The translations under genes were made by a program, and so were the position numbers. From NCBI GenBank assembly GCA_023212725.1, contig JALBYF010000094.1, positions 1 through 53,331 of the forward strand: a stretch of DNA of 53,331 bases, given 5' to 3'. The number at the start of each line of letters is the position of its first letter. Position 1 is the first letter of the stretch. Source of the stretch: Tranzscheliella williamsii (lineage: Eukaryota; Basidiomycota; Ustilaginomycetes; Ustilaginales; Ustilaginaceae). The notes under the pieces were generated by a model, which searched no databases, was not told the origin of the DNA, and worked only from the letters and a program-made list of their open reading frames with translations. Shown one piece after another: positions 22,369-33,515 of the stretch.

Positions 22369-22422
22369 GACTGCGTCTGACGTTCAGATTGCGTCCGACG
22401 TTGAGACTGCGTGTGGCACGCT
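22369..22422. repeat. Three imperfect 18-bp tandem copies
   Basis: GACTGCGTCTGACGTTCA, GATTGCGTCCGACGTTGA and a third copy starting GACTGCGTGTGG lie head to tail. Most differences between the first two are transitions. Confidence 0.6.
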
Positions 22423-22794
22423 GCATTCAGATTACGCTGCTCAATCATAAACAGCAGACGAGCCCTCACACCTGCCGGTGGTTAGCTCGCTGACCCAAAG
22501 CCCACCTTGGTGTAAGGATGATGGTGATCTGACGCAACATGCGATTTTACCTCAGCTTGTATATAACTTGCTCAAGGCGATGAGCAGCGACGCGCACAGG
22601 CCTTTGCCAGTGCGCACTTGACTTGTCAAATGGGTGTGAATATGGAAGGCGGAGGGTTCATTGTAAGTACGCTTATGCTGTGCTGCCCGTCCAGTTTTGA
22701 GTATGCAGTTTGCTTACTAGACGTTCTACCGCAGCCTCCTCGGCATCGGTGCGCCCCCTTGCCTCGTCGTCACCAAGCTGCTTGTATGACTTTA

Positions 22795-24950
22795 CAGTTA
22801 TGAGTCGCTGCATTGAACTTCACACTAGCGTGTCCCTTCCCACTGATGCATGTGAACCTAACATGTCCTGTGAAGTTCTTGCGGAAGATCCTTCTAGGCA
22901 ACGCTAGGGGTTCAGGAGGGTAGGAGTCTTTAAGTGGAATATCTGGGGAAGTGTCCCCGTAGAGCCCACATCCCCTGCTTATGAATTACGCAGATGAAAA
23001 CGTCTGTGAAAACCTGAGAAAAAGGCAGGATACCTGGCTGAAATTAACCTCAGCGGCGTAGCCGTTCATATCTGCTAAGTGGTAATCATAAATATGAATG
23101 GTGGAGCCTGAGCCCCGTGCGTGGACTTTGAAGACCCAATTCCAAAGTAAGGAATTCCCGCAGACGTCCTGGAGGGATGGAGGGGAATTTCACCGTGGAG
23201 CAAACAAAACAAGAGTACGCGTCCAATTCATGAATCGTAGACTGGAAGAATATGCCCAGAAGGCACACAGACATCCTGACAAATGCATACCTTGGCGGTA
23301 GCTATATAACAACCTGATGCGGGCGTGCCCCAAACTATAGAAGCATGAATTATAGCACGGGGCTGTGGCTTTCGGGTGAACATCCCCTATAGGTTCTAGG
23401 AGAAGCTTTCAGGGAAAACATTCACCCAGTACTCGAAATCTAATAGTACTAGAGAGAACTTTTCGCTCTTCCCGCCAGGGCTCCTACGGGAATCTCTTCC
23501 TTTAGTACTCCCTAGGACAGAAAATCTAAACAATTTACACTCTCAGCGCCATTACAGACCTTGAGTCATGCGCAGGCATGTGTGACGGTGATTTGACTGA
23601 GACTTAGCGGATATTAAATTTGAGACTCAGCGGTTTTGATCATTTTCACTTTTTCAAGACGGTTGTCTGTCAGTTTTTTCTACCGCCTCGATTCCAACCT
23701 AAGTTCGCTTTGTTGCATGCAGTCATGAGTCATGTGTGTGCAAAGAGCTTTTCGCAACTCAGTTCTTGACACCCACTCATGAATGAGGTCTCTTCTGCGT
23801 GCACGGCAAATACTCGCCTCTCATAGCTCGGCGACCGCATCACCGCCTTACCCTCACTTCGTCACGCCAAGCATATTAATAATCATCATATGAAGTAGAT
23901 CATGGATATCAGATTCATTTGCGGTCGTTGTGAAAGATTGTGATTATGCGTCCCAATAGGATATGGAGGAGAATTTTTTGATCCCTGGTTCAGCTCTTAA
24001 TCTCGGAGGCGTAGTGGTTTATAACTGCTGGTTGGTAACGGTGGTTTGGAGCCTGAGCCGGTGAGCTTTGGAAATGTAGAGCTAAAAAATCCCCCGAGGA
24101 GGCCTAGCGGGAAAAAAAGTAAATTTCCCGTAGAAGCATGTCAAAGATTCATATAAATCCCGTCGCGGCCGATGATGACTCCTCCGGGAAAATTACCCAT
24201 GTCTATTTATGATGGTGAAGATTGAAAACGCTTCCTTTGGGGTACGGGGATTTTACACGTGAATTATCTTAGAGCCACCACCCAAGTTGAATTTCTGTTT
24301 CACAAACAGTTATGAGTATGATCAAGTTTGGGCCTCTCTTATATGACCGCACATGCTATGTTGGCGTTGTGTTCAACACCTCATGACTGGTGACTCGCGC
24401 TCACAACCATTCATGAATCATGAGGAGTGCGATGTGATCTTAAGCTTTTTCTTGGCATGTCCAGTCATAATTTAGAATTCTATAACATGGGGGGGCGGTG
24501 TGTTAGAGGGGAATCTTCCCTAGGACTAGGAAAACCAAACTTCCTTCAACAACTTCTCGTAGGGAGTCATGAGTCGCAACACGATGCGTGTAAGCCTAAC
24601 ACAATCTATGAGGTGCTTGCCGGAAGTTTTACATTCATGATTATGTTGGGCTGGGGTTCTGGATGTAAAAATCTCCCTAGGACTCCTAGGGGGAATACCT
24701 AGGGGTAGTCCCCCCCGAATGTGCTTACAGCATAAAAAGCTGAGGCTGGGAAATGGATTTTATAAAAATTCATGTGTTACAGAAGGTGGCGCAAACGCAT
24801 AAACTCATAACCGCTGACTTTAGTGGGTGCTGTGCGGAAGGTGAACCCTGCCATGGTTTGTTGGCTGCTGCCATACATATTCATGATTGCTGCTCAACAA
24901 ATCGCCTATTTAAGGTCCGCATGATGCACCACACACTTCCGCTTGCTGTG
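22795..24950. repeat. AT-richer island with diverged internal duplications (decayed element)
   Basis: No open frame of note. Two pairs of related segments can be aligned by eye. 22840-22885 matches 24580-24625: both read like CCTAACA...GTGAAGTTCTTGC or its transition variants, and both encode a DAC-PN--EVLA pattern in one frame. 23043-23120 matches 23993-24070: both carry GGCGTAG and GGAGCCTGAGCC. Differences between copies are mainly transitions. CCTAGG-rich motifs recur at 23510, 24525 and 24680-24700. This looks like an old mobile element or duplicated noncoding DNA that has mutated heavily. No terminal repeats or coding remains were found, so the class is unknown. Confidence 0.45.
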
Positions 24951-25150
24951 TGGTCCCGGTGGTGTGCGAATCACTGAGAAAATTTCGAGTGGTATCTAAA
25001 AAGAAGCAGTAGGACCAGCGAACTCAAGGCCTGCACCCTTCTCGTCATTGTTAACAATTCAGGCGTGCCAAAGTGGCCAGGACAGGGAGGATATGTTGGA
25101 CGGCGCCATCAACTGCTTTTCTTTCCGGCCTGTGCAGACTCTCTTTCCCT

Positions 25151-27687
25151 TTAGAGATGATCGAAAGGATAGGAGGACCCCAGCCACTCTTCGATCGACA
25201 TTTCGCCTGAGAATATGCCTCCCAAAGAGGGAAGAAGCGTTTGACCACCGCGCCATTCAATTTCACCTGAGATGTTGGTGCCTTCTATCACCGAGCTTCC
25301 CGACAGTGGACCGTCCGCACCACCTAGTTCTAGACTCGGACTGAATGCATATGCGGGTTGAAGCCAGTCATGGTGGTCGTCACTCTCAAGTTCTTGTGCA
25401 GCGCCACCTTTCCCTACGGAGCCGACAGAAGTGACGCTGGAGTCTCGTGTCGGATTAGGCTCTACGTCAGCTTCAACTCTGCGCTTGCGGGGCGAGAGCT
25501 CTCCAGAATCTGCAGGTAGCTTGCGCAGCCTCTTGCGTCTGTTTCGAGAATGGGAGCCAAGCGTTTTTCTGAGCACATCGAGAAAGACATCGGTGGTGCC
25601 GTTGGTACTGAGCTTTTCGTTGGTTATTCTTTGTAGCCCACCGCTCCTTGCTAGGGCATCTCTGATTTGATTTTCGCAGCTCAGCAACTCCTTAAGGATC
25701 CTGCGGGAGTTTCGCGCGGCTTCACTACCTGGACCAGCCTTAGAGAGTAATACGACGGCCTTGGAGATGCTGCTCCGAATCGCTGGTGCATCAAGATCGT
25801 GCTGCTGTGCGCAACACAGTTCCATTACCAAAGCCATGGAAGCGCCGAGCAAGTAAAAGGTGACGAGCCAAAATCTGTGCAATACGCTTTGCTCATGCAG
25901 CGAAAGGATGCGAATCATGCAAATGGCAGACGAAGAGCAGGCTTTCCGTGCAAACCTCCAGTTGTCGTCGGTGAACCCTGCTAGTTGATGTACTCGATGT
26001 AAGCGGAGGATACGATTGAGATACATCAACTCAAGCATGGTGGCTTCCATGACCTGGTCCTGGTATTCGAAAGTCCGCTCAGGCGAGTAACGCAAACAAG
26101 CTGGTGTCGAGTCATGCACTTGATTCAGCTTGTTGACGAAGTGCTGTATATGACTGCGAGAAAGCATCCGGTTTTCGTTGGACAAATCTACGACTTCGCG
26201 ATAGATCGTTACGTAACGCATGCGCATCAAGATTGCCGAAGAGTGGGTGTAGACGCTTGGGTGTTGCAAGATCAAACCGTCAGTGTGCAAATCGACGTTC
26301 TCAGGAAGTTTAGTGCGATTGTGAGCAGGATTGACCGAGTAGACGCCGAAGTGTGCGGTGGCATGGGACCAATCAAGCCAAACCAAATTCCACCATATAC
26401 GACGAGCAAGTTCTTTACGGGCTTCAGTCTTGATGCAGATTGACACGTCGGTGGAGGGGGACCGGTCGAGGCGAGCGAGACCAAGGTTTTGCGCCACCTT
26501 GATAGCCGAGCCAAGCAATGCCCATTGAGCGTCAGCCTGCTGTTTGCGGTTGTGCTGGTAGACACCAAGAAGACAAATACAGGCGAGATGCTCGAGCCGT
26601 TGGGACTGAAGGAAATCGGAGGCCCAGAGCATCTGCTGGCTGCCCGTGCAGAGTGTGTCAGCGAGTTTGGCAGCTTTTTTGGGGCTGAGGCCAACCTTGA
26701 GTAGCAGTGGATCGTCTGCGAAGTGCAGGGCGAGTGCAACGACAACAAAATAGCAACAGACCTGGGCACTTGGGATGGAAAAGGTAGCAATCTGCTCCGG
26801 CTGCATAACAGCGAGCTGAAGAAAGTTAGAATGGCTGTCGGGGCCTAAGATTCGTGTCGTCCAGTCGATATGAGTAAAGTAAAAGTCAAGCAGGACGGGC
26901 AAAGACGATGGTAAAAATTGTGCGAAGCGAAAAGCAACGTCCGCTGATGATTCTGCTGTCCGCTGGTCCAAGGCACTTTCTTCTTCATCGTCCGCATCCT
27001 TGCTATCGGCAGATTTCACTGTATGAGAGAAGGGCAAGCTTTTGAGCTTAAGCTTGTGACCCATGGCTGCATCCTGAGAGATCAGTGGGCACGAGCGTTA
27101 ATGGTCTAGGTACGGCAAGAAAGATAAGATGAGAAAAAGGGGGACCGCTAGAGACTCACTTCGAAAAGATCTTGTATGCTCTCGCCTAGTGGCAGATCCG
27201 CCGTCGATTCTTGCAGCGGATCAGCCAGTTCAGGTTCGGATCGAGAAGCCAGATCAGGGTGGGCGTGCGCTTCTCCAGTTTTTGGCAGGACATTTTTTGT
27301 CCAGAGGCTCTCGAGCCTATGCATACGAGCCTCGAGCAGCGAGTAGCGATCTAGGCCGCGCTCATCGTAGCTAGTGGATGCAGAAAGCGGCTCAACCCGG
27401 TGTATCCCAGTGGCAGATAACGGAGGTGGCTCGATGTGGCTAGGGAATGTTGTGCGTTCAGCCGACCGGATGTCGTTGTCAGGAGCTGAGGGCCCGGACG
27501 AGGCGAGAGAAGTAGTGAAGGAGGCTATGGTCTGCTGTACTTGTGTACATGATGCTTGATCGCCGCGGATAACGCACGGCGAGCAGGGGTATTTTTTGTC
27601 ACATCTGGTTTTGCGTTTACGACACTGAAGGCAACTGAGGCTTTTGACGCTGCTGCTGTGACCGGCGTTTGGATCACAGTATGACAT
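25151..27687 (-). CDS. Zn2Cys6 fungal transcription factor at the cluster border, two exons
   Basis: Minus strand: exon 1 27160-27687 and exon 2 25151-27073, joined in phase 0 (GTGAGT...CTCTCAG), giving 816 residues. The zinc cluster is Cys19-x2-Cys22-x6-Cys29-x5-Cys35-x2-Cys38-x8-Cys47, complete with the CRKRKTRCDK basic patch. The middle homology region begins around residue 210 with FRFAQFLPSSLPVLLDFYF, followed by QVCCYFVVVALALHFADDP and LARRIWWNLVWLDWSHA, a pattern common in pathway-specific regulators. The C-terminal 200 residues are polar with a basic stretch, RNRRKRLRKL. It is divergent from the FAD monooxygenase gene across about 800 bases that hold several GATA sites, and it borders the suspected catabolic cluster, so it is the best candidate for a local regulator. 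Confidence 0.9.
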
Positions 27688-28089
27688 GATGTGGGATTGT
27701 CACCGCACCCATACAGCGTGGGTGAATGCGTGTAGGACTCCAAGCCGAGCGCGGGGATCTCCCTGTCCCGATTCAGTGTTCGAGTTGGTTATATGCGGAA
27801 CGGACGATGTGCGCGGTCTTCTGTTTGTCCCCGCTACAGCGTTTTTGAAGTAGCGTAGAAGCTACACAGTTCAGCCAGGGAAGTAAGGAAACAGTAAGGT
27901 GCTGTAACCTCACAATCGCAAGGCATGAAAGGCTGATGAACGAAGCGGGGATGAAGGCATGGAAATGGAATAATATGGCAAGCACGGGTCTTGTGGCGAG
28001 AGCTGCATCGTGGCTGTGTTCCGTGATTGTTGTGCTGCTTTCAAGACGGCCCTGAGGTGGGGGCTCGAATTCACGATTTCCGATTTGTG

Positions 28090-28133
28090 AGATAAGTGTG
28101 GCTAGCTCTGGGGCTTCGAGCATTATCTTATCT
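28090..28133. promoter_or_regulatory. Cluster of three GATA-factor-type sites
   Basis: AGATAAG at 28090-28096 and two overlapping reverse sites (TTATCT at 28123 and 28128, the latter being the complement of AGATAAG). They sit between the divergent regulator gene and the FAD monooxygenase gene. HGATAR is the known binding site of fungal nitrogen GATA activators (AreA/Nit2). Binding is inferred. Confidence 0.5.
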
Positions 28134-28483
28134 CTTGGCTTATCGTTACCCCGTGTGAGAGGGTCCCAATTGGAAATTCTCGGCTTAAGGCCTCGGACCG
28201 CGTCCGCGGCCGATGACCTATGGCTGCTGCCGCTTGCTCTTCCCATGTCGACTGGCTGGGTCGAGTGGAGCATCAAGGACAGGTCCTTGACAGCGCTCCA
28301 TCGAAAGTCGCCAGCTATTGCATGAGCGCCAGGCAGCGCGCAGAGACATACAATTGATCAGCCACTCATGCATTCCTTTAAAATCCCTGACTCCGCTCGG
28401 CTGGTCGTGTCAAAACAGCAACCTTATCGCTTCTTCACTGCGCTTCAATTTGGGCACACCTCCTACAGAACACGTACACCGTC

Positions 28484-29937
28484 ATGGCTGAACAATCGCA
28501 TCGCCAGCTAAACGTAGCCGTCCTTGGCGGCGGTATCGGTGGAATGGCCGCCGCTGTCGCTCTACGACGCGCCGGACACAAGGTCAGCATTTACGAACGT
28601 AGGGGCTTCGATGTCGAAGTAGGCGCTTCCATCTCGTGCGCTGCCAATGGAACGCAATGGCTACACGAATGGAACATCGACATACCTTCCGGACGGCCTG
28701 TTATCCTCATGGAGCTTACTATGCGAGATTGGCACAGCGGCAAAATACTTAACCAGTATCCCCTTGATGACTACGAAAAGCAGTGGGGTAACGTCTGTAA
28801 GTCCTTTCCCCCTTCCTAAATTGCCATTGCCAAGCGACAATGCCACTTGTAGAACCACTTGGCTTGCCACTCGTGCTGATCGACTCTTCCTTTATCTGTA
28901 CGTGAGGTATCACAGATAACATGTTCCACCGGCAAGATATGCACAAGATGTTGATGGACGGAGCTGTTTCTGAAGAGGGACAGGGGGTGCCGTGCCAAGT
29001 GATCATGGACCACATCGCTGAGCAGGTGGACACCGAACAAAACGCAATCAAGTTCCGAAATGGCAACGTTGTGCAGGCTGATCTCATCATAGGTTCCGAC
29101 GGAATCCGTTCCAGGGTCCGCACATCGATCGGCGTTACGCCCAAGGTGTCCTCCGCACCCCAAACATGCTACCGCTGCAACGTTAGCAAGGATGATCTGG
29201 AGCAACTTGGCCTGACCTGGGCTGCCGACCCGGCTATCCAATTCTGGGGCGGTTATGCCAAGGAAGATCTTAATCAGTACTACAAAATCGTCATGAGCCC
29301 TTGTGCGGGAGGTGACATCGTTTCCTTTTACTGTTTCATGCCGACCGAACTTACTCAACACCACGCCGAGGGTTTCGTGTTCGGAGAGGTTCCACCAGAG
29401 GATATCTTGGTGGGCAGCTACGACAAGCTCGACCCCCTCTGTCGAACATTGATCGCCAACTCGGTCGAGCGTAAGCCCTGGCGCTTGTACGTTCACGAAC
29501 CCTACTCACACTGGTACAAGAATCAGACTTGCATCTTGGGGGATGCAGCACACCCGATGATGCCGCACCAGTCGCAAGGTGCATGTCAGGCCGTCGAGGA
29601 TGCAGCTGCCTTGGGCATCATTTTTTCGCAGCAGTATGGCTTCACTAGGAACATCGAAGCTGGCCTGCGACTGTACGAGCAGATCCGGAAGCCACGTGCG
29701 ACCAGGGTCCAGGAAGCATCGGCAAGGGCCCTGGAAAACTTGAATGAGAGGATCGGTTTCTCCTCTCTGAGTGCTCCTGATGCTGCTGTTGCAGCTAAGG
29801 CGAATAAGCTCACTGTCAACGAGATGAACACTTATGACATGAAGGCTCACATTCGAGACACAGTCCGCCCTCAGGCAGAACTCTCCGCTCCTACGACGGG
29901 TCAGAGTAACTTGCCTAAGCTGCAACCTGTCGCTTAG
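28484..29937 (+). CDS. FAD-dependent aromatic monooxygenase, salicylate-hydroxylase-like, two exons
   Basis: Exons 28484-28796 and 28916-29937 give 444 residues. The FAD-binding Rossmann turn is VAVLGGGIGGMAAAVALRRA near the N-terminus with the acidic end YERR. The splice restores NVYNMFHRQDMHKMLMDGAV, where the arginine and histidine region matches class A flavoprotein monooxygenases. The DG motif is ADLIIGSDGIRSRVR. The second FAD motif is CILGDAAHPMMPHQSQGACQ. These enzymes hydroxylate (often with decarboxylation) aromatic or heteroaromatic acids using NAD(P)H and oxygen in the cytosol; salicylate and 6-hydroxynicotinate are known substrates of relatives. The substrate here is unknown. It opens a run of catabolic-type genes and has GATA sites in its promoter. 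Confidence 0.92.
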
Positions 29938-30815
29938 CCACCCAACCTTCTATCTTGTTGGCCGACGAGATCTGAAGAGTGAGTGCGCATCTCCCGGCTT
30001 GCTTCTCCATGTAAATGCAAGTAGTAGCCGTCACGTAACTTGGACTTGCTTTGCTCGACTCCTTTTTTACAGGTCGTTTTTGCACATAGGCTGGTAGATA
30101 GCAATAAGCTCGAAACACATCATTTGCTTTCTTCTTACGCTAGAGCGGCAGTTAGGGTGACGGTGCATGGGTGATGCTAGCGATAAATGCCACTAAAGCT
30201 TGAATCTAGGTCCCATCTTCACGTTTTGTCTGGTCACGCCATTATATGCAATAAATGGGACATATCAGTTTGAATCACGTTGAAACCCACCGAGATAAGA
30301 AGTCGAAAGGTGTCAGATAAGAAAATTGTCTTCCAAGAGGGAGTACGTATATGTATATGTATATTAGCATCGCTGGCCGCCTCATAATTGTGAATCGCCT
30401 TAGCACGAGATCTTTTAGAGGATTCCGCCGGCCTCACGGTTTGTCGCCATCTGCTGTCGTGCTGTGTGACTAGTGTGACAAGCTATTCGGAAGTGTCTCT
30501 TCCGTAACAAAGAATTGTTTCACCATGACCGACGGTGCGAAGGTTCGGTTTCCGTTCCATCGGCAAAATCGCCACGGTTGTCCTGCCCTGCACAACTCGT
30601 ACTTATGACTATGAGGGTGGCTCATCTTCCAGCGTCCATCCCTTTATTGCTAAGCTTGCCTAACTGTCACTAGCATATGTACTTAGCCATAAGTAAGGAA
30701 CGCGTCCGTGTCTTGGGCTGCATATATAATCCGTCCTCCCGCCGAGGGCCTACATCTGGCGTCTCTCACTAAAGCTCTCATCAGCCGCATACCTACCAAC
30801 CTACTAGCCTTCACC
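29938..30815 (+). promoter_or_regulatory. OPT transporter upstream region with paired AGATAAG sites
   Basis: No gene seen in about 880 bases. AGATAAG occurs at 30293 and again at 30315, about 500 bases before the transporter ATG; paired GATA sites are typical of nitrogen-regulated promoters. A 17-base match to the transporter start context, TTCACCATGACCGACGG, also lies around 30520-30536 but leads into a frame that is not continued. Confidence 0.5.
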
Positions 30816-33270
30816 ATGACCGACGGAGCTAACCAGGAGAAGGGTGCGGCGTCTGACCTTGATATTTTGCATTTGCCGGTGCTCGGTGGTCTAGGTGTAA
30901 CAAACTCTATCGCACCACGATCAGAGGAGACTACATCTGTCTCAGATAAAGATGCGAAGGAAACTGTGCGAGAGCACCTTCAAAACTCCGTTGAACATGA
31001 AGATGTAGTGCCCCTGAAAGGCGGCCGTGTAATTCGTAACGGCCGAGACGTTTCCGACTTTCTCATTAGCGATAGAGACGATGGCGACGCATGTTTTACC
31101 CTTCGAAGCATCGTTCTGGGCCTTGTCGGAGCAGCCTTTCAAGCCGTTCTAACCCAGATTTATCGCTTCAAGCCGACCGAAGTTACTATTTCAGGAACGT
31201 TCTTGGCCATCATCATTTATGTCCTTGGTACAGCATGGGCGCGCTTACTGCCCACTCGCAAGAGTTTCGAAGCAAAATTTGGCCAAGATCGTTTGCCGGC
31301 TTGGTTATGCGCCGCTGTCCATTTTATCAACCCTGGCCCTTTTGGACTGAAAGAACACGCAATTGCTTCCATTACAGCATCATCGGCTTCCAACGGAGCG
31401 CACTCAAGCGATGTGTTCGGTGCTCAGAAGTTGTTCTACGATATCCCTGTCACTAACACCACTGCTATTCTCTCGGTATTAAGTATCGGCCTTTTTGGCT
31501 ACGGTCTTGCTGGATTCTTCCGTCCGATCATTGTCTATCCTGCCGAGATGGTCTATTGGAGCACTCTCCCACTCGTTGACCTTTTCCAGGCTTTCCACTG
31601 GGGCAAGACATTTTCAGCCAAGAGGACAAAGGCTTTCTGGTATAGTTTTGCTGGCATGGGCTTATACGAGTTCATCCCTGCGTACATCTTTCCGACGCTC
31701 AACTCGGTCTCGGTGCCATGCCTGGCATCGATGAAGGCGCCAAAGCATCTGCAACAGACCCTCACGAACATTTTCGGTGGTGCACAAAGCAATGAAGGCT
31801 TAGGTCTTCTATCGCTTAGCTTCGACTGGCAGTACATAACCTCCTCTCAGGTATCCCTCCCGCTCATTCAGCAGGCCAACAGCTGGATGGGCTACGCAGT
31901 TTGTTACATCGCCATGGCTGCGATATACTACAGCAATGTTTGGAACGCGAAATCGTTTCCTTTCATGTCAACATCTGTTTTTGATGGCTCTGGCAAGAAG
32001 TATAATCAGAGCGCCGTCTTTGTTAACGGCATTCTTGACAAAGCACGCTTGGAGGAAACCGGGTATCCAAACGTTACTGGAACGTACGCTTGGGGCATGC
32101 TTGCCAGAAACTTGGCCATAGGAGCGCTCATTGCGCACGTCGTTCTGTTCTGGGGCAAGGATGTGCTGAGAAATATTCGACAAGCGCGCGACAAATCTCA
32201 ACCCGACCGGCACTGGAAAGCTATGCAGAAGTACAAAGAGGCACCTTCGTAGTGGTACTTGGTGCTCCTCCTTATCAGCTTTGTGTTTGGTCTCATCGTT
32301 GTCATAAAAGAAAATACGTCACTTCCTGTATGGGGTTATATCTTATCACTCGTAGTGGGTGGCTTCATTGCTCCCTTTTCAGGTGTGCTCTATGCGCTGC
32401 TGGGCAATGGCATTAGCACCAACAACCTCACAAAGATGATTTCAGGTGTCGTTTTGCCAGGTCGGCCTCTCGCAAATCTATACTTCTACGCTTGGTCACA
32501 TTCGACGATCGCACAAGTGATCAATCTGTCTAACGACCTCAAGATGGGCCAATATCTCAAGATCCCTCCAAGATCCATGTTCATCACACAAATCATCGGC
32601 ACCGTCTTTGGAGCTTTTCTCAACTACGCGGTGGCATCGTCCATCATCTCGTCTAAGTTTGCTCTACTACAGACTAACAATGGAAGCTATGCTTGGTCTG
32701 GGGCGTATTATCAGTCTCTCAACGCGAGCGCCGTCACATGGTCGATGGCCAAATACATGTACGGTGCTGGTACGGCATACTTCGTGATACCCATGGCGGT
32801 TCTAATAGGCATGGGTGTGGTCGTGATTCACTGGATCTTTACCCTCTTCATCCCGCAGATCGGATCCTTTAAGACTAAGGATCTTATATTGCCCACTGTC
32901 TTTCTCTACTCGGCCTGGCTGACTTCCGGCCAGAATTGTGTGATCCTTAGCACCATCCTGGTCGGGGTCGTTTCCCAAGCCATTCTAAGAATCAGATATC
33001 CGAGGGTCTTTCAGCAGTACAACTACGTTGTCGGTGCTGGATTCGATGGCGGCTCTTTATTGGTTATGTTCATCTTGTCCTTCGCCGTGTTCGGAGCAGC
33101 AGGAAAAGGCTATCCATTCCCAAATGTGAGTACGACCGTGCCTGTTGTGTGCTTCCACCCAAAGCAAGCGCGGGAAGCTGACAAAGCACTTCAACCTCTT
33201 CCGTGTATTCTAAAAGTGGGCCGGTAATCCTGTTGGCTATCCTGACCACTGTCCAAACCCTTCAGACTAG
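30816..33270 (+). pseudogene. OPT-family oligopeptide transporter interrupted by one in-frame TAG
   Basis: Exons 30816-33125 and 33217-33270. The ATG at 30816 is in a CACC context. The frame would encode about 787 residues, normal for OPT, with 12-14 membrane segments, but codon 479 (32250-32252) is TAG. It falls in KEAPS*WYLVLLLISF, where relatives have PxWWY, so a TGG tryptophan changed to TAG is the simplest reading. Everything after the stop is still in the same frame, with family features such as VVGGFIAPFSGVLYALLGNG and GRPLANLYFYAWSH. The intron near the end restores NWAGNPVGYPDHCPNPSD. OPT proteins import small peptides, including glutathione, with protons. It is either a recent null allele, a sequencing error or a readthrough gene; the stop context is not the known UGA-CUA type. 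Confidence 0.85.
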
Positions 33271-33515
33271 GGCTAAAGCAGTTTTCAAAGGCACTTGCTT
33301 TGACTACGATGAAGAATTCCTCTACTCAATGATGAAAGTTCAGGTGTTATCCCATCCAGCCGGCGCGGCCTCACACGTATACACGAGGCATTCATTCTAT
33401 CACAATCTGATTGTTATGTGCTGGGCCATCGCCTGCGGTTACATTTTTCCGGTATCTTACAGTTGGTGGAGACACCTGTGAACGAACTGGGCGAATGTAG
33501 AGTTGGAAGAAGTAT

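Larger units (their letters stand above)
20702..22790. other. Gene-free stretch with short tandem repeats
   Basis: About 2 kb without a convincing gene. The frames are short and lack motifs. Two small imperfect tandem repeats are visible near 22208-22274 (unit about 33-34 bp) and 22369-22422 (unit 18 bp). It grades into the repeat-bearing AT-richer island to the right. Confidence 0.5.

Noticed and set aside
22080..22426. Overlapping minus-strand frames of 64-86 codons in the gene-free island
   Set aside because: They cover small tandem repeats, lack homology that I recognise, and have no consistent start or splice context.
24427..24702. Plus-strand 91-codon frame in the repeat island
   Set aside because: It starts inside diverged repeat DNA, and its resemblance to 22710-22907 reflects the duplication, not coding conservation.
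33203..33481. 92-codon frame after the OPT gene
   Set aside because: It overlaps the last OPT exon in another frame and shows no protein family features.
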